Source: Paracoccus fontiphilus (lineage in GTDB: Bacteria; Pseudomonadota; Alphaproteobacteria; Rhodobacterales; Rhodobacteraceae). Taken from it: a DNA stretch of 43,576 nucleotides. This document shows, in pieces, positions 26,716-35,744 of the stretch (position 1 is the stretch's first letter; the number at the start of each line of letters is the position of its first letter). The position numbers and the translations under genes are program-made. Under the pieces are notes generated by a model. The model searched no databases and was not told where the DNA came from. It worked only from the letters and a program-made list of their open reading frames with translations. The stretch covers positions 1 through 43,576 of the forward strand of contig NZ_JAFNAW010000028.1 of NCBI RefSeq assembly GCF_017356265.1. Reading direction: 5' to 3'.

Positions 26716-26744
26716 TTTAGACAAATTGCGTTCAGTATCGTCAA
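26716..26744 (-). promoter_or_regulatory. Promoter of luxR, implying a leaderless transcript
   Basis: On the minus strand TTGACG (26739-26744), a 17-base spacer and TCTAAA (26716-26721) match the housekeeping consensus well. Only five bases lie between the -10 box and the ATG at 26710. I saw no convincing 18-20 bp inverted lux box nearby. Confidence 0.65.
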
Positions 26745-26807
26745 CGGACATTCTAGTAGTGACGGATATTTCTTGCCATATCATTAATGGGATGGGAGAG
26801 CCCGCCG

Positions 26808-27002
26808 ATGCGGCCTTCAAGCGGCATCTTTGCCTTGCCACCCGAACTTTGCGAGCAATTGCTGGCACTGCCGCTGTCGGCAGACGAAAGAAACGAGGTT
26901 GCGCAAGCCTTGCTTCAATTCACGGCCTTGCCGGAAACCTGCGCGATTTGTCGCAGTGCCATGAAAAACGCCCCGCAGCCTGAACAGCTGCGGGGCGTGT
27001 GA
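26808..27002 (+). CDS. Possible small CxxC protein divergent from luxR
   Basis: This is a tentative 64-aa ORF, or 71 aa from ATG 26787. It contains a helical-looking stretch (LPPELCEQLLALPLSADERNE) and a CAIC pair, and has GGGAG nine bases before ATG 26808. Codon third positions are less GC-rich than in neighbours, and its last 11 or so codons double as the rplQ terminator hairpin read from the other strand. No family is recognised. It fills most of the 26711-27023 gap and may be real or chance. Confidence 0.3.
   Translation: MRPSSGIFALPPELCEQLLALPLSADERNEVAQALLQFTALPETCAICRSAMKNAPQPEQLRGV
26964..26998 (-). terminator. Intrinsic terminator of the alpha operon (after rplQ)
   Basis: A perfect 10-bp stem (CGCCCCGCAG with CTGCGGGGCG, nine-base loop) is followed by TTTTT on the minus strand, 26 bases after the rplQ stop. 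Confidence 0.9.
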
Positions 27003-27023
27003 TTCGAAAACCGGACCGAATTA

Positions 27024-27443
27024 TTATTCGGCTTCGGCCGCTTCGGCCTCAATGCGGGCGCGATCGGCGGCACCCTTGGCCGAGACATCGCGGTCGACCA
27101 GTTCGATGATCGCCATGGGCGCCATGTCGCCATAACGGAAGCCGGCCTTCAGCACGCGGGCATAGCCGCCCTGGCGGTCCTTGTAGCGGGCGCCCAGGAT
27201 CTCGAACAGCTTGGCGACGTGCTGGTCCTGCTTCAGCTGGGCGGCAGCCTGACGGCGGGCGTGCAGGTCACCGCGTTTGGCCAGCGTGATCAGCTTCTCG
27301 ATGATCGGGCGCAGTTCCTTGGCCTTGGGCAGGGTCGTCTTGATCTGCTCGTGCTCGATCAGCGAGCCGGCCATGTTGGCGAACAGCGCCTTGCGGTGTT
27401 CGTGGGTGCGGTTGAGGCGGCGATAGCCACGGGCATGACGCAT
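27024..27443 (-). CDS. rplQ: 50S ribosomal protein L17
   Basis: L17 is a 139-aa large-subunit protein near the exit tunnel. The start [24 protein letters not shown] block, the segment [25 protein letters not shown] and the [16 protein letters not shown] tail are typical; the last 15 residues are an acidic Ala/Glu tail. It closes the alpha operon, 108 bases after rpoA, with a terminator immediately downstream. Confidence 0.97.
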   Translation of the reverse strand: MRHARGYRRLNRTHEHRKALFANMAGSLIEHEQIKTTLPKAKELRPIIEKLITLAKRGDLHARRQAAAQLKQDQHVAKLFEILGARYKDRQGGYARVLKAGFRYGDMAPMAIIELVDRDVSAKGAADRARIEAEAAEAE

Positions 27444-27524
27444 GATGATTCTCCGTTAACGTCTTTTGCTTTGTCCGGCAGCCCATGCGTGCGGGCCGCT
27501 CTCCTTGGGGCGGAATGCCCGGTT

Positions 27525-27546
27525 GGCGGGGGCCGGGGCCCCCGCC
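27525..27546 (-). other. Hairpin in the rpoA-rplQ gap
   Basis: GGCGGGGGC (27525-27533) and GCCCCCGCC (27538-27546) form a perfect 9-bp stem with a four-base loop, five bases after the rpoA stop. There is no T-tract, so it is more likely an mRNA stability or processing element than a terminator. Confidence 0.55.
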
Positions 27547-27551
27547 GAAAC

Positions 27552-28568
27552 TCAGAACTGGTCGTCGAAACGCTTGGCCAGATCCTCGATGTTCTCCGGC
27601 GGCCAGTCGACAACGTCCATGCCCAGGTGCAGGCCCATGCCGGACAGGACTTCCTTGATCTCGTTCAGCGACTTGCGGCCGAAGTTCGGGGTGCGCAGCA
27701 TCTCGGCTTCGGTTTTCTGGATCAGGTCGCCGATATAGACGATGTTGTCGTTCTTCAGGCAGTTGGCCGAACGGACCGACAGTTCCAGCTCGTCCACCTT
27801 CTTCAGCAGGCGCGGATCGAATTCCAGCCCGTCCTCGGCGTCCTGGCGGTTGGCCGATTCCGGCTCGTCGAAGTTGACGAAGACCGACAGCTGGTCCTGG
27901 ACGATGCGCGCGGCATAGGCCACCGCGTCTTCCGGGGTCAGCGACCCGTCCGTCTCGATCTTCATCGTCAGCTTGTCATAGTCCAGCACCTGCCCCTCTC
28001 GGGTGGGCGTGACTTCATAGCTGACCCGCTTCACGGGCGAGAAGATGGCGTCGATCGGGATCAGGCCGATGGGCGCATCCTCGGGACGGTTCTTGTCGGC
28101 GGCGACATAGCCCTTGCCGGTCTGCACCGTCAGTTCCATGTTCAGATCCGCACCCTCGTCCAGGTGGCAGATCACGTGGTCACGGTTCAGGACGGTGATG
28201 CCGGCGGTTTCCTGGATGGCGCTGGCCTTGACCTCGCCCGGTCCGGTGGCGGACAGGGTCAGGCGCTTGGGCCCTTCCACGTCCATCTTCAGCGTCACGC
28301 CCTTGAGGTTCAGCACGATGTCGGTCACGTCCTCACGGACGCCGGCGACGCTGCTGAACTCGTGCAGGACGTTGTCGATCTGGACCGAGGTGATCGCCCC
28401 GCCCTGCAGCGACGACAGCAGCACGCGGCGCAGCGCGTTGCCCAGCGTCAGGCCGAAGCCGCGCTCCAGCGGCTCGGCGACCAGCGTGGCGGTGCGGGTG
28501 GCATCCGCGCCCGGCTTGACGACCAGCTGCGTCGGCTTGATCAGCTCGGCCCAATTCTTGTGGATCAT
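27552..28568 (-). CDS. rpoA: RNA polymerase subunit alpha
   Basis: The alpha subunit (338 aa) nucleates RNA polymerase assembly and its C-terminal domain contacts UP elements and activators. The N-terminal domain shows [20 protein letters not shown] and the C-terminal domain shows [19 protein letters not shown] followed by [16 protein letters not shown]. The start MIHKNWAEL at 28568 is preceded by GGAGG at eight bases; the longer frame to 28670 is spurious. It is the third gene of the alpha operon rpsM-rpsK-rpoA-rplQ. The rpsD gene, present in the E. coli version, is absent here. Confidence 0.98.
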   Translation of the reverse strand: MIHKNWAELIKPTQLVVKPGADATRTATLVAEPLERGFGLTLGNALRRVLLSSLQGGAITSVQIDNVLHEFSSVAGVREDVTDIVLNLKGVTLKMDVEGPKRLTLSATGPGEVKASAIQETAGITVLNRDHVICHLDEGADLNMELTVQTGKGYVAADKNRPEDAPIGLIPIDAIFSPVKRVSYEVTPTREGQVLDYDKLTMKIETDGSLTPEDAVAYAARIVQDQLSVFVNFDEPESANRQDAEDGLEFDPRLLKKVDELELSVRSANCLKNDNIVYIGDLIQKTEAEMLRTPNFGRKSLNEIKEVLSGMGLHLGMDVVDWPPENIEDLAKRFDDQF

Positions 28569-28640
28569 GCGTTTGCCTCCATTCTTGTCCCCGCCCCATG
28601 TCCGTGGCCGGAAACGCCCGAGGTTGAAAACGTAAAGACC

Positions 28641-28664
28641 GAACCGCGCAACAAGGCGCGGTCC
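28641..28664 (-). other. Hairpin in the rpsK-rpoA gap
   Basis: On the minus-strand RNA, GGACCGCGC pairs with GCGCGGUUC (9 bp including one G-U) around a six-base loop. On the plus strand the same position would be an A-C mismatch, so the structure suits the coding-strand transcript. It lies about 20 bases after rpsK. Confidence 0.55.
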
Positions 28665-28683
28665 GGGCAAGGGTCATCTGAAA

Positions 28684-29073
28684 TCAGACGCGGCGACGCT
28701 TCGGAGGGCGGCAGCCGTTATGCGCGATCGGGGTCACGTCGCGGATCGCCGTGATGTTGAAGCCGACCGAGGCCAGCGCGCGCAGCGCCGATTCGCGGCC
28801 CGATCCGGGGCCTTGGACTTCGACTTCCAGCGTGCGGACGCCGTGTTCCTGCGCCTTGCGGCCCGCGTCTTCGGCGGCCATCTGCGCGGCGTAGGGGGTC
28901 GACTTGCGCGAGCCCTTGAAGCCCATGGTGCCGGCCGACGACCACGAGATCGCATTGCCCTGCACGTCCGAGATCAGGATCTTGGTGTTGTTGAAGCTGG
29001 AGTTCACATGCGCAACGCCGGTGGCGATGTTCTTGCGCTCTTTACGCTTCATGCGGGTTTTATCGCGTGCCAT
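28684..29073 (-). CDS. rpsK: 30S ribosomal protein S11
   Basis: S11 (129 aa) lines the platform of the small subunit near the mRNA exit. Family blocks are [44 protein letters not shown] and the C-terminal [18 protein letters not shown]. It follows rpsM by 12 bases. Confidence 0.98.
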   Translation of the reverse strand: MARDKTRMKRKERKNIATGVAHVNSSFNNTKILISDVQGNAISWSSAGTMGFKGSRKSTPYAAQMAAEDAGRKAQEHGVRTLEVEVQGPGSGRESALRALASVGFNITAIRDVTPIAHNGCRPPKRRRV

Positions 29074-29085
29074 ATCCTTTACCCC

Positions 29086-29454
29086 TTATTTCTTCTTGCC
29101 AGCGATGGGTTTCGCCGGACCTTTGCGGGTGCGGGCATTGGTGTGGGTGCGCTGACCGCGGACCGGCAGGCCGCGACGGTGGCGCAGGCCGCGATACGAG
29201 CCCAGGTCCATCATCCGTTTGATGTTCATCTGGGTTTCGCGGCGCAGGTCGCCTTCGACGGACAGGTTGGCGTCGATATATTCGCGGATCTGCAGAACTT
29301 CGGCATCCGACAGGTCGTTGACACGACGCGCGCGGTCGATGCCGACGGCTTCGCAGATCTGTTCGGCATACATCGGACCGATGCCGTGGATATAGGTCAG
29401 GGCGATCGGGACGCGTTTCCCGGTCGGAATGTTGACGCCAGCAATACGAGCCAC
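29086..29454 (-). CDS. rpsM: 30S ribosomal protein S13 (GTG start)
   Basis: S13 (122 aa) sits in the 30S head and contacts the P-site tRNA and L5. The N-terminus [25 protein letters not shown] and the C-terminal [22 protein letters not shown] are diagnostic. The start is GTG at 29454, with AAGGA eight bases upstream; no ATG fits. It heads the alpha operon behind its own promoter and structured leader. Confidence 0.98.
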   Translation of the reverse strand: MARIAGVNIPTGKRVPIALTYIHGIGPMYAEQICEAVGIDRARRVNDLSDAEVLQIREYIDANLSVEGDLRRETQMNIKRMMDLGSYRGLRHRRGLPVRGQRTHTNARTRKGPAKPIAGKKK

Positions 29455-29475
29455 GCGTTTTCCTTTATCGGTTGC

Positions 29476-29501
29476 GGTTCCGTAGCGCCGGAACCTTTTT
29501 T
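29476..29501 (+). terminator. Terminator-shaped hairpin in antisense orientation in the rpsM leader
   Basis: GGTTCCG-TAGCGC-CGGAACC followed by TTTTTT reads as a complete intrinsic terminator on the plus strand, opposite to the genes. On the coding strand it is a leader hairpin just upstream of the rpsM ribosome site, preceded by six A residues. Confidence 0.6.
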
Positions 29502-29511
29502 CACAACGTAA

Positions 29512-29536
29512 GGCCCGAAAGCCATGCCTTCGGGCC
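29512..29536 (-). promoter_or_regulatory. Leader hairpin of the alpha operon
   Basis: GGCCCGAA (29512-29519) pairs with TTCGGGCC (29529-29536) around a nine-base loop in the predicted 5' untranslated region of rpsM. A role in feedback control by a ribosomal protein is possible; S4, the E. coli regulator, is not encoded here. Confidence 0.5.
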
Positions 29537-29582
29537 GATGAATGATCCACCCGCGAGGGGTGATTCTCTTGCGAGATGCCGT

Positions 29583-29611
29583 GATTTATAAGCGGCTGCC
29601 TCGCGCGTCAA
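29583..29611 (-). promoter_or_regulatory. Promoter of the alpha operon, overlapping the adk stop
   Basis: TTGACG (29606-29611) contains the adk TGA stop codon. It is followed after 17 bases by TAAATC (29583-29588); TATAAA at 15 bases is an alternative -10 box. It would drive rpsM-rpsK-rpoA-rplQ with a leader of about 120 bases. Confidence 0.6.
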
Positions 29612-30279
29612 GTGCTTGTGATGATTTCACTTGACACAGGCAGGACAGCTGCAATCTGGCCGGAAACCTGGTCCATGTCGGCCAGGCCGTCCACGGGCGA
29701 AAGCTTCCCCTTGGCGTAATAATAGCCGATCAGCGGAGAGGTCTTCTTGTAGTATTCCAGCAGCCGCGTCCTCAGGCTGTCCTCGTTGTCGTCGGCCCGG
29801 CGCTTCAGGTCGGTCGATCCGCAGACATCGCAGACGCCCGGCTTGGCGGTCGGCTTGGTGTCGTCGTGGTAAACCTCGCCGCAATTGCCGCAGGTGTAGC
29901 GGCCGGTGATGCGGCGCACCAAGGCCTGGTCGTCCACCTGCATCTCGACCACGGCATCCAGGACCATGCCGGTCTCGTCCAGCAACTGCCCCAGCGCGTC
30001 AGCCTGGGCCAGCGTGCGCGGGAAGCCGTCGAAGATGAAGCCGTTGCCGCCTTCGGACAGCTTCTCGCGGATCAGACCGATGACGATCTCATCGGTGACA
30101 AGCTGGCCCCGGTCCATGACCTCGGCCACGCGCTTGCCCATCTCGGTCCCCGAGGACCGCGCCGCCCGCAGCATGTCGCCGGTGGACAGTTGCACCAGGC
30201 CGCGCTCCTCGACCAGCTTGCGGGCCTGCGTTCCCTTGCCGGCACCCGGCGGCCCCAGCAGAATGATATTGATCGTCAT
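29608..30279 (-). CDS. adk: Adenylate kinase, four-cysteine LID form
   Basis: Adk interconverts ATP plus AMP with two ADP. The 223-aa long form has the P-loop [14 protein letters not shown], the AMP-site block [15 protein letters not shown], the FDGFPRT motif, and a LID domain with [11 protein letters not shown] and CDVCGSTDL. The four LID cysteines should bind a structural zinc, which is known for the Paracoccus denitrificans enzyme and unlike the E. coli one. It lies 34 bases after secY, a common spc-operon order. Confidence 0.97.
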   Translation of the reverse strand: MTINIILLGPPGAGKGTQARKLVEERGLVQLSTGDMLRAARSSGTEMGKRVAEVMDRGQLVTDEIVIGLIREKLSEGGNGFIFDGFPRTLAQADALGQLLDETGMVLDAVVEMQVDDQALVRRITGRYTCGNCGEVYHDDTKPTAKPGVCDVCGSTDLKRRADDNEDSLRTRLLEYYKKTSPLIGYYYAKGKLSPVDGLADMDQVSGQIAAVLPVSSEIITST

Positions 30280-30313
30280 CTAAGGTCTGTCCCCCTCGTC
30301 AGCCTTGCGGCCG

Positions 30314-31684
<1,371 letters not shown>

Positions 31685-31708
31685 GTGTTTCCGTCCCGTG
31701 TCATGACA

Positions 31709-31742
31709 GCGCCGCCGACCCGTTTCCGGGGACCGGCGGCGC
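31709..31742 (-). other. Two-part hairpin in the rplO-secY gap
   Basis: GCGCCGCCG (31709-31717) pairs with CGGCGGCGC (31734-31742), and inside it CCCG pairs with CGGG around a four-base loop. A separate perfect palindrome TGTCATGACA (31699-31708) follows on the coding strand. There is no T-tract. Confidence 0.6.
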
Positions 31743-31792
31743 CAGGAAAACCTGCTCGCTATCTATGGGGCAAGAAGGCCCCGTTCAACAGC

Positions 31793-32272
31793 TTATTCCG
31801 CCGCCGACTCAGCCGCGACCGGCAGCGACACCTTGCCGCCCGCCTTTTCGACCGCCTCGACCGCCGACTTCGACGCGCCGGTCACGGCGATGGTCACGGC
31901 GGACGTCAGCTCGCCCTTGCCCAGCAGACGGATGCCGTCCAGCTTGCGGCGCACCAGGCCCGAGGCGACCAGGGCGTCCTCGGTCAGTTCGGCCGAGGCG
32001 TCGATCTTGCCGGCGTCGATGAAGCTCTGGATCTGGCCCAGGTTGACCACCGCGAAGGACTTGGCGTTCGGCGCCGTGAAGCCGCGCTTCGGCAGGCGGC
32101 GGTACAGCGGCATCTGGCCACCTTCATAGCCGTTCAGCGCAACGCCCGAACGCGACTTCTGGCCCTTGATACCACGGCCGGCGGTCTTGCCCTTGCCGGA
32201 ACCGGGACCACGCGCCACGCGCTTTTTCTTGCGGTTCGCGCCTTCGTTGTCGCGGATTTCATGCAGTTTCAT
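31793..32272 (-). CDS. rplO: 50S ribosomal protein L15
   Basis: L15 (159 aa) is an assembly protein of the large subunit. The Gly/Lys-rich start [22 protein letters not shown] and [18 protein letters not shown] are diagnostic, followed by [16 protein letters not shown]. Start ATG 32272 is preceded by GGAG; the longer frame is spurious. In most bacteria rpmD lies directly upstream, but here two unrelated genes intervene and a separate promoter serves rplO and the genes after it. Confidence 0.97.
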   Translation of the reverse strand: MKLHEIRDNEGANRKKKRVARGPGSGKGKTAGRGIKGQKSRSGVALNGYEGGQMPLYRRLPKRGFTAPNAKSFAVVNLGQIQSFIDAGKIDASAELTEDALVASGLVRRKLDGIRLLGKGELTSAVTIAVTGASKSAVEAVEKAGGKVSLPVAAESAAE

Positions 32273-32344
32273 GTCGCTTCTCCTAAGCCGGACGCGCCCC
32301 CGAAGCGAAAACGGGACGGACACGGCATGTCTGTTTCGTGAATC

Positions 32345-32360
32345 GGTGCCCAGCGGCACC
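32345..32360 (-). promoter_or_regulatory. Hairpin at the start of the rplO transcript
   Basis: GGTGCC (32345-32350) and GGCACC (32355-32360) form a 6-bp stem with a four-base loop just downstream of the predicted start point, so the transcript would begin with a stem-loop. Confidence 0.45.
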
Positions 32361-32368
32361 CGGCAGGG

Positions 32369-32397
32369 CGTATAAACGCAACGCATCGCCGGGGCAA
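32369..32397 (-). promoter_or_regulatory. Promoter of rplO-secY-adk
   Basis: On the minus strand TTGCCC (32392-32397), a 17-base spacer and TATACG (32369-32374) form a good housekeeping promoter about 90 bases before rplO. It explains how the downstream part of the spc cluster is expressed despite the terminator after rpmD. Confidence 0.7.
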
Positions 32398-32433
32398 GTC
32401 CCGCCTTGGCCCGGACGGACAAGCGGATGTGAG

Positions 32434-32461
32434 TTGCGGTTCCCCGCCGCCGCCCTATCAC
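32434..32461 (+). promoter_or_regulatory. Possible promoter of the inserted plus-strand gene
   Basis: TTGCGG (32434-32439), a 16-base spacer and TATCAC (32456-32461) lie 27 bases before the ATG at 32489, divergent from the rplO promoter. Confidence 0.45.
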
Positions 32462-32488
32462 GGGCCGCATCAACCCCGGACCATTGAC

Positions 32489-33097
32489 ATGACCCGCCTC
32501 ATTCCCCTGCTTGCCGCCTTTGTCCTCGCCCCTTCCCTATCGCTTGCCGAACCGACGCTTTGCACCGCCCGGATCAACGGGCGGGATGTGCCCCTGGGCT
32601 ATGACAAGGAAGAGCCCGGCCTGCGCGACCATTTCAGCCGGCGCGAGATCCTCTTCACATCCTGGGGGCGGGACACCTGCCCCAGCTATGTGGTGCTGCG
32701 CAGCCTGACGCCCGACCTGACGGACGAGGAACGAGGCCCCTTCTGCCTGCGCCACGACAAGGCCAGCGATTCGATCATCGGCTATGACTTGGGCCGGCGC
32801 GACGCCTATGGCCGGTGCGAGGCCCCCGCCGGGACCGTCTGCCGGCGCGTGAACCAGACGAGGAACGCGGCAGTCGCCATTACCGGGGCCGCCGCACGGG
32901 GCGCGGTCAAAGGCGCGCGCGCCCTGCCCGACGGATCGGGCGCCGTGATCCTCAGCGGATCGCAGGGCCATATCACCGGCGCGCTGTCATCCATCGGCGG
33001 CGCGGCGGCAGCCATGGCCGCCTCGCCCGCGATCGTGGCCGGGGCTGCCGTATCCGTCGTGGCCGTGGGCGGCGCGGTCTATGCCTGCAGCGAATAG
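32489..33097 (+). CDS. Unrecognised exported cysteine-rich protein inserted in the spc cluster
   Basis: I do not recognise this 202-aa protein. It has a clear signal peptide, [20 protein letters not shown], so the mature chain starts near [13 protein letters not shown] in the periplasm. The mature part has six cysteines (CTAR, CPSY, CLRH, CEAP, CRRV, CSE), fitting up to three disulfides, and a C-terminal Gly/Ala-rich segment ([20 protein letters not shown]) that could sit in a membrane. It runs opposite to the ribosomal genes, between rpmD and rplO, and ends two bases from a convergent partner gene. Start ATG 32489 gives the signal peptide; the longer frame does not. Confidence 0.75.
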   Translation: MTRLIPLLAAFVLAPSLSLAEPTLCTARINGRDVPLGYDKEEPGLRDHFSRREILFTSWGRDTCPSYVVLRSLTPDLTDEERGPFCLRHDKASDSIIGYDLGRRDAYGRCEAPAGTVCRRVNQTRNAAVAITGAAARGAVKGARALPDGSGAVILSGSQGHITGALSSIGGAAAAMAASPAIVAGAAVSVVAVGGAVYACSE

Positions 33098-33099
33098 GC

Positions 33100-33810
33100 T
33101 CAGAACTCCAACCAGGTGCCGATCCTGACCGCGGGCTCGGCCGGGCCCGTCAAGGGCGCGACAAAGCCGATCTCCAGCCGCGCGGGCCCCGACAGGTCAT
33201 AGACCACCGACGAAGCAAGCTTGGCCGAGAAGTCGTCATCCTTTGGCGCCTCCAGCCGAAGCTGGTTCACCACCGCCCAGTCGGGCGTGACACGCAACCC
33301 CACGGTCAGGTCCAGCTTGGAAACGATTTCGGGCGTCAGATAGGCGTACTCGATGCTGGTCAGGCCCTCGCGGACGGTCACTTCCTCGGTCTTGCCCGCG
33401 ATCTTCAGCCGTGCCTCGGCGGTCAGCCACCCCCCGTCCCACGGACCGGAGAAGCCGCGCCCCCACATCAGCGCCACCTGGCTGAGCGGCAAAAGCTCTC
33501 CATCCCGGCGAATGGCGCCGATACCCATCGAATAAGCCAGCTTGTTCGGCCCCTCGCCCCCGTCCAGCGACTTCTGGTACCACAGCATGGCGCTGGTTTC
33601 GCCGACATTGGTATGGCTGACTTCCAGCCCCAGCGTCCGGCGGCGGCTCAGCCCGTATTCCGCATAAAGCCCGGTGTAGGAGTTGCCCGCGTCGTCGCGT
33701 TCACCCGACAGCGACATGAACGAGTGCCCGGCCTCTCGGGGCCAGGGGCCGGCATGGCCCGTCCCCGCAAGAAGAAGCCACAGGATGCAGCCACCTAAAA
33801 CGCGCGTCAC
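33100..33810 (-). CDS. Unrecognised exported protein, possible outer-membrane beta-barrel, inserted in the spc cluster
   Basis: This 236-aa protein has a signal peptide ending GTGHA, then many amphipathic strands (HSFMSLSGERD, GLYAEYGLSRRRTLGLEVSH, GWLTAEARLKI) and finishes with phenylalanine (RIGTWLEF). Alternating residues and a C-terminal aromatic suggest an outer-membrane beta-barrel, but no family is recognised. The start is GTG at 33810. It lies on the same strand as rpmD, but a strong terminator separates the two, and it is convergent with the plus-strand gene. A CtrA-like box lies about 53 bases upstream. Confidence 0.72.
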   Translation of the reverse strand: MTRVLGGCILWLLLAGTGHAGPWPREAGHSFMSLSGERDDAGNSYTGLYAEYGLSRRRTLGLEVSHTNVGETSAMLWYQKSLDGGEGPNKLAYSMGIGAIRRDGELLPLSQVALMWGRGFSGPWDGGWLTAEARLKIAGKTEEVTVREGLTSIEYAYLTPEIVSKLDLTVGLRVTPDWAVVNQLRLEAPKDDDFSAKLASSVVYDLSGPARLEIGFVAPLTGPAEPAVRIGTWLEF

Positions 33811-33862
33811 TCGGGTTGTCCCTGTCCGGTCCCTGCCAAGTCCGATCCTAGGGGGCCAAAGG

Positions 33863-33877
33863 TTAGGATAAGGTTAA
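33863..33877. promoter_or_regulatory. CtrA-like box
   Basis: TTAG-N7-TTAA on the plus strand (TTAA-N7-CTAA on the minus) differs by one base from the alphaproteobacterial CtrA site TTAA-N7-TTAA. It lies upstream of the GTG at 33810. AAGGTTA is also directly repeated across it. Confidence 0.4.
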
Positions 33878-33901
33878 CGGCAGACAGGCCGGCAAAGGAA
33901 A

Positions 33902-33925
33902 ACGCCCCGGATTTCTCCAGGGCGT
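33902..33925 (-). terminator. Intrinsic terminator after rpmD
   Basis: On the minus-strand RNA a 10-bp stem, ACGCCCUGGA with UCCGGGGCGU (one U-G pair), is capped by a GAAA tetraloop and followed by TTTTCC. It starts 23 bases after the rpmD stop and should end the upstream ribosomal transcript. Confidence 0.85.
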
Positions 33926-33948
33926 CATTCCGTGGCGCTCCTTGCGGA

Positions 33949-34134
33949 TTACGCCTTTTCTTCGATGATCGTCACCAGATGCGGGATCTTGGCGACCATG
34001 CCGCGGATCGCGGGGGTGTCCTGCAACTCGCGCGTGCGGTTCATCTTGTTGAGGCCCAGGCCCTTCAGCGTCTCGCGCTGGATGGCGGGGCGGCGGATCG
34101 GGCTGCCGATCTGCTTGACGACGATGGTTGCCAT
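33949..34134 (-). CDS. rpmD: 50S ribosomal protein L30
   Basis: L30 is a 61-aa large-subunit protein. The family pattern [28 protein letters not shown] run and [18 protein letters not shown] is complete. It follows rpsE by 12 bases and is the last gene before the terminator that splits the spc cluster. Confidence 0.97.
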   Translation of the reverse strand: MATIVVKQIGSPIRRPAIQRETLKGLGLNKMNRTRELQDTPAIRGMVAKIPHLVTIIEEKA

Positions 34135-34146
34135 GCGCCTGTCTCC

Positions 34147-34716
34147 TTACGCTTCGACCGGCTCGGCAGCCGGCTTGTTGTCCTGCGGCAGGATGTCAGC
34201 CACCTTCTTGCCGCGACGCTGCGCGACCGAACGGGGACTGGCTTCCTTCTTCAGGCCGTCCAGCGTCGCACGGATCATGTTGTAGGGGTTCTGCGACCCC
34301 TGCGACTTCGCGACAACGTCTTGGACACCCAGCATCTCGAACACGGCGCGCATCGGACCACCGGCGATGATCCCGGTGCCGGGAACCGCGGTGCGCATGA
34401 TCACCTTGCCGGCGCCATGACGGCCTTCGATGTCGTGGTGCAGGGTGCGGCCGTCACGCAGCGGGACGCGGACCAGCGAACGTTTCGCCTGTTCGGTCGC
34501 CTTGCGGATTGCTTCCGGCACTTCCTTGGCCTTGCCCTTGCCGAAGCCCACGCGGCCACGCTGGTCGCCGACGACGACCAGGGCTGCAAAGCCGAAGCGC
34601 TTGCCACCCTTGACGGTCTTCGACACACGGTTGATCGCGACAAGGCGATCCTGGAATTCCGGGTTTTCCTCGCGCTCTTCGCGGCGGCCGCCCCGGCGGT
34701 TATCACGTTCTGCCAT
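34147..34716 (-). CDS. rpsE: 30S ribosomal protein S5
   Basis: S5 (189 aa) helps decoding fidelity at the mRNA entry site. The double-stranded RNA-binding fold shows [37 protein letters not shown], then AAVPG-type [18 protein letters not shown]. An Arg/Gly-rich N-terminal extension and an Ala/Pro C-tail are lineage additions. It follows rplR after an unusually long 110-base gap. Confidence 0.98.
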   Translation of the reverse strand: MAERDNRRGGRREEREENPEFQDRLVAINRVSKTVKGGKRFGFAALVVVGDQRGRVGFGKGKAKEVPEAIRKATEQAKRSLVRVPLRDGRTLHHDIEGRHGAGKVIMRTAVPGTGIIAGGPMRAVFEMLGVQDVVAKSQGSQNPYNMIRATLDGLKKEASPRSVAQRRGKKVADILPQDNKPAAEPVEA

Positions 34717-34769
34717 ATGGCATTCCTTTGCAGGTGGCGCGCAATGGCGCCGGTTGTGTCAATCCAGGT

Positions 34770-34789
34770 GGGCGCCCCGAAGGACGCCC
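34770..34789 (-). other. UUCG-tetraloop hairpin in the rplR-rpsE gap
   Basis: On the coding-strand RNA, GGGCGUCC-UUCG-GGGCGCCC forms an 8-bp stem with one U-G pair and the extra-stable C(UUCG)G loop. On the plus strand that pair would be a C-A mismatch. A second pairing, CCCCG (34788-34792) with CGGGG (34799-34803), shares bases with it, so the two are mutually exclusive. Confidence 0.6.
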
Positions 34790-34826
34790 CCGGATCATCG
34801 GGGCGGCGCAAACGCCACCCGCAGGA

Positions 34827-35186
34827 TCAGAACTTCAGGCCACCTTCACGGGCGGCGTCGGCCAGGGCCTTCACCTTGCCGTGGAAGATGAAGCCGCCGC
34901 GGTCGAAGACGACTTCCTCGACGCCCGCAGCCTTCGCACGCTCGGCGATGGCCGCGCCGATCTTGGCGGCGGCCTCGACGTTGTTCTTGCCGACCAGGCC
35001 GAAGTCCTTCTCCAGCGTGCTGGCGGAAGCCAGAGTCACGCCGTTCAGGTCGTCGATGACCTGGACCGAGATGTTCTTCGACGAACGGTGGACGGACATC
35101 CGCGGACGGCCGTTCGACATCGCCCGCAGTTTGTTCCGAACGCGCAGGCGGCGCTTCTGGAACAGCTCTTGCTTTTTCAGTGCCAT
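34827..35186 (-). CDS. rplR: 50S ribosomal protein L18
   Basis: L18 (119 aa) binds 5S rRNA together with L5. The N-terminal [24 protein letters not shown] and C-terminal [33 protein letters not shown] blocks are typical. It follows rplF by 12 bases. Confidence 0.97.
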   Translation of the reverse strand: MALKKQELFQKRRLRVRNKLRAMSNGRPRMSVHRSSKNISVQVIDDLNGVTLASASTLEKDFGLVGKNNVEAAAKIGAAIAERAKAAGVEEVVFDRGGFIFHGKVKALADAAREGGLKF

Positions 35187-35198
35187 TTCATGCGCCCC

Positions 35199-35732
35199 TT
35201 ACTTCTTCTTGCCTTCCTTGCGGAAGACGAACTCGCCCTTGTAGCGGATCCCCTTGCCCTTGTAGGGCTCGGGCTTGCGCCACTCGCGAATGTTCGCGGC
35301 CACCTGACCAACAAGCTGCTGGTCGATGCCTTCCACAACGATTTCGGTCTGCTTCGGCGCCGTGATCGTCACGCCTTCCGGCGTTTCGAAGTTCACGTCG
35401 TGCGAATAGCCAAGAGCCAGCTTCAGGGTCTTGCCCTGCATCGTGGCGCGGTAACCCACGCCCTGGATTTCCAGCTCTTTCTTGAAGCCTTCCGACACGC
35501 CGACCGTCAGGTTCTCCACCATCGAGCGGGTCATGCCCCACTGCTGGCGGGCCCGCTTCGAGGTGCCGCGCGGCTTCACCGCCACCGAACCTTCGTCCAG
35601 TACCAGATCCACGTCATCGGTCGCCGTGAAGCTGCGGGTGCCTTTCGGCCCCTTCACCTCAATGGTCTGACCCTTGATCTCGGCCGTCACGCCCTTGGGC
35701 AGAGCGACCGGCTTCTTACCAATCCGAGACAT
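35199..35732 (-). CDS. rplF: 50S ribosomal protein L6
   Basis: L6 (177 aa) lies near the factor-binding site of the large subunit. The start [15 protein letters not shown] and the C-terminal signature [18 protein letters not shown] are diagnostic, with two tandem alpha/beta domains. It follows rpsH by 12 bases. Confidence 0.98.
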   Translation of the reverse strand: MSRIGKKPVALPKGVTAEIKGQTIEVKGPKGTRSFTATDDVDLVLDEGSVAVKPRGTSKRARQQWGMTRSMVENLTVGVSEGFKKELEIQGVGYRATMQGKTLKLALGYSHDVNFETPEGVTITAPKQTEIVVEGIDQQLVGQVAANIREWRKPEPYKGKGIRYKGEFVFRKEGKKK

Positions 35733-35744
35733 CTGCTGCCCTCC

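Noticed and set aside
29476..29501. Terminator of a plus-strand gene
   Set aside because: No plus-strand gene lies upstream; kept only as an antisense-oriented structure.
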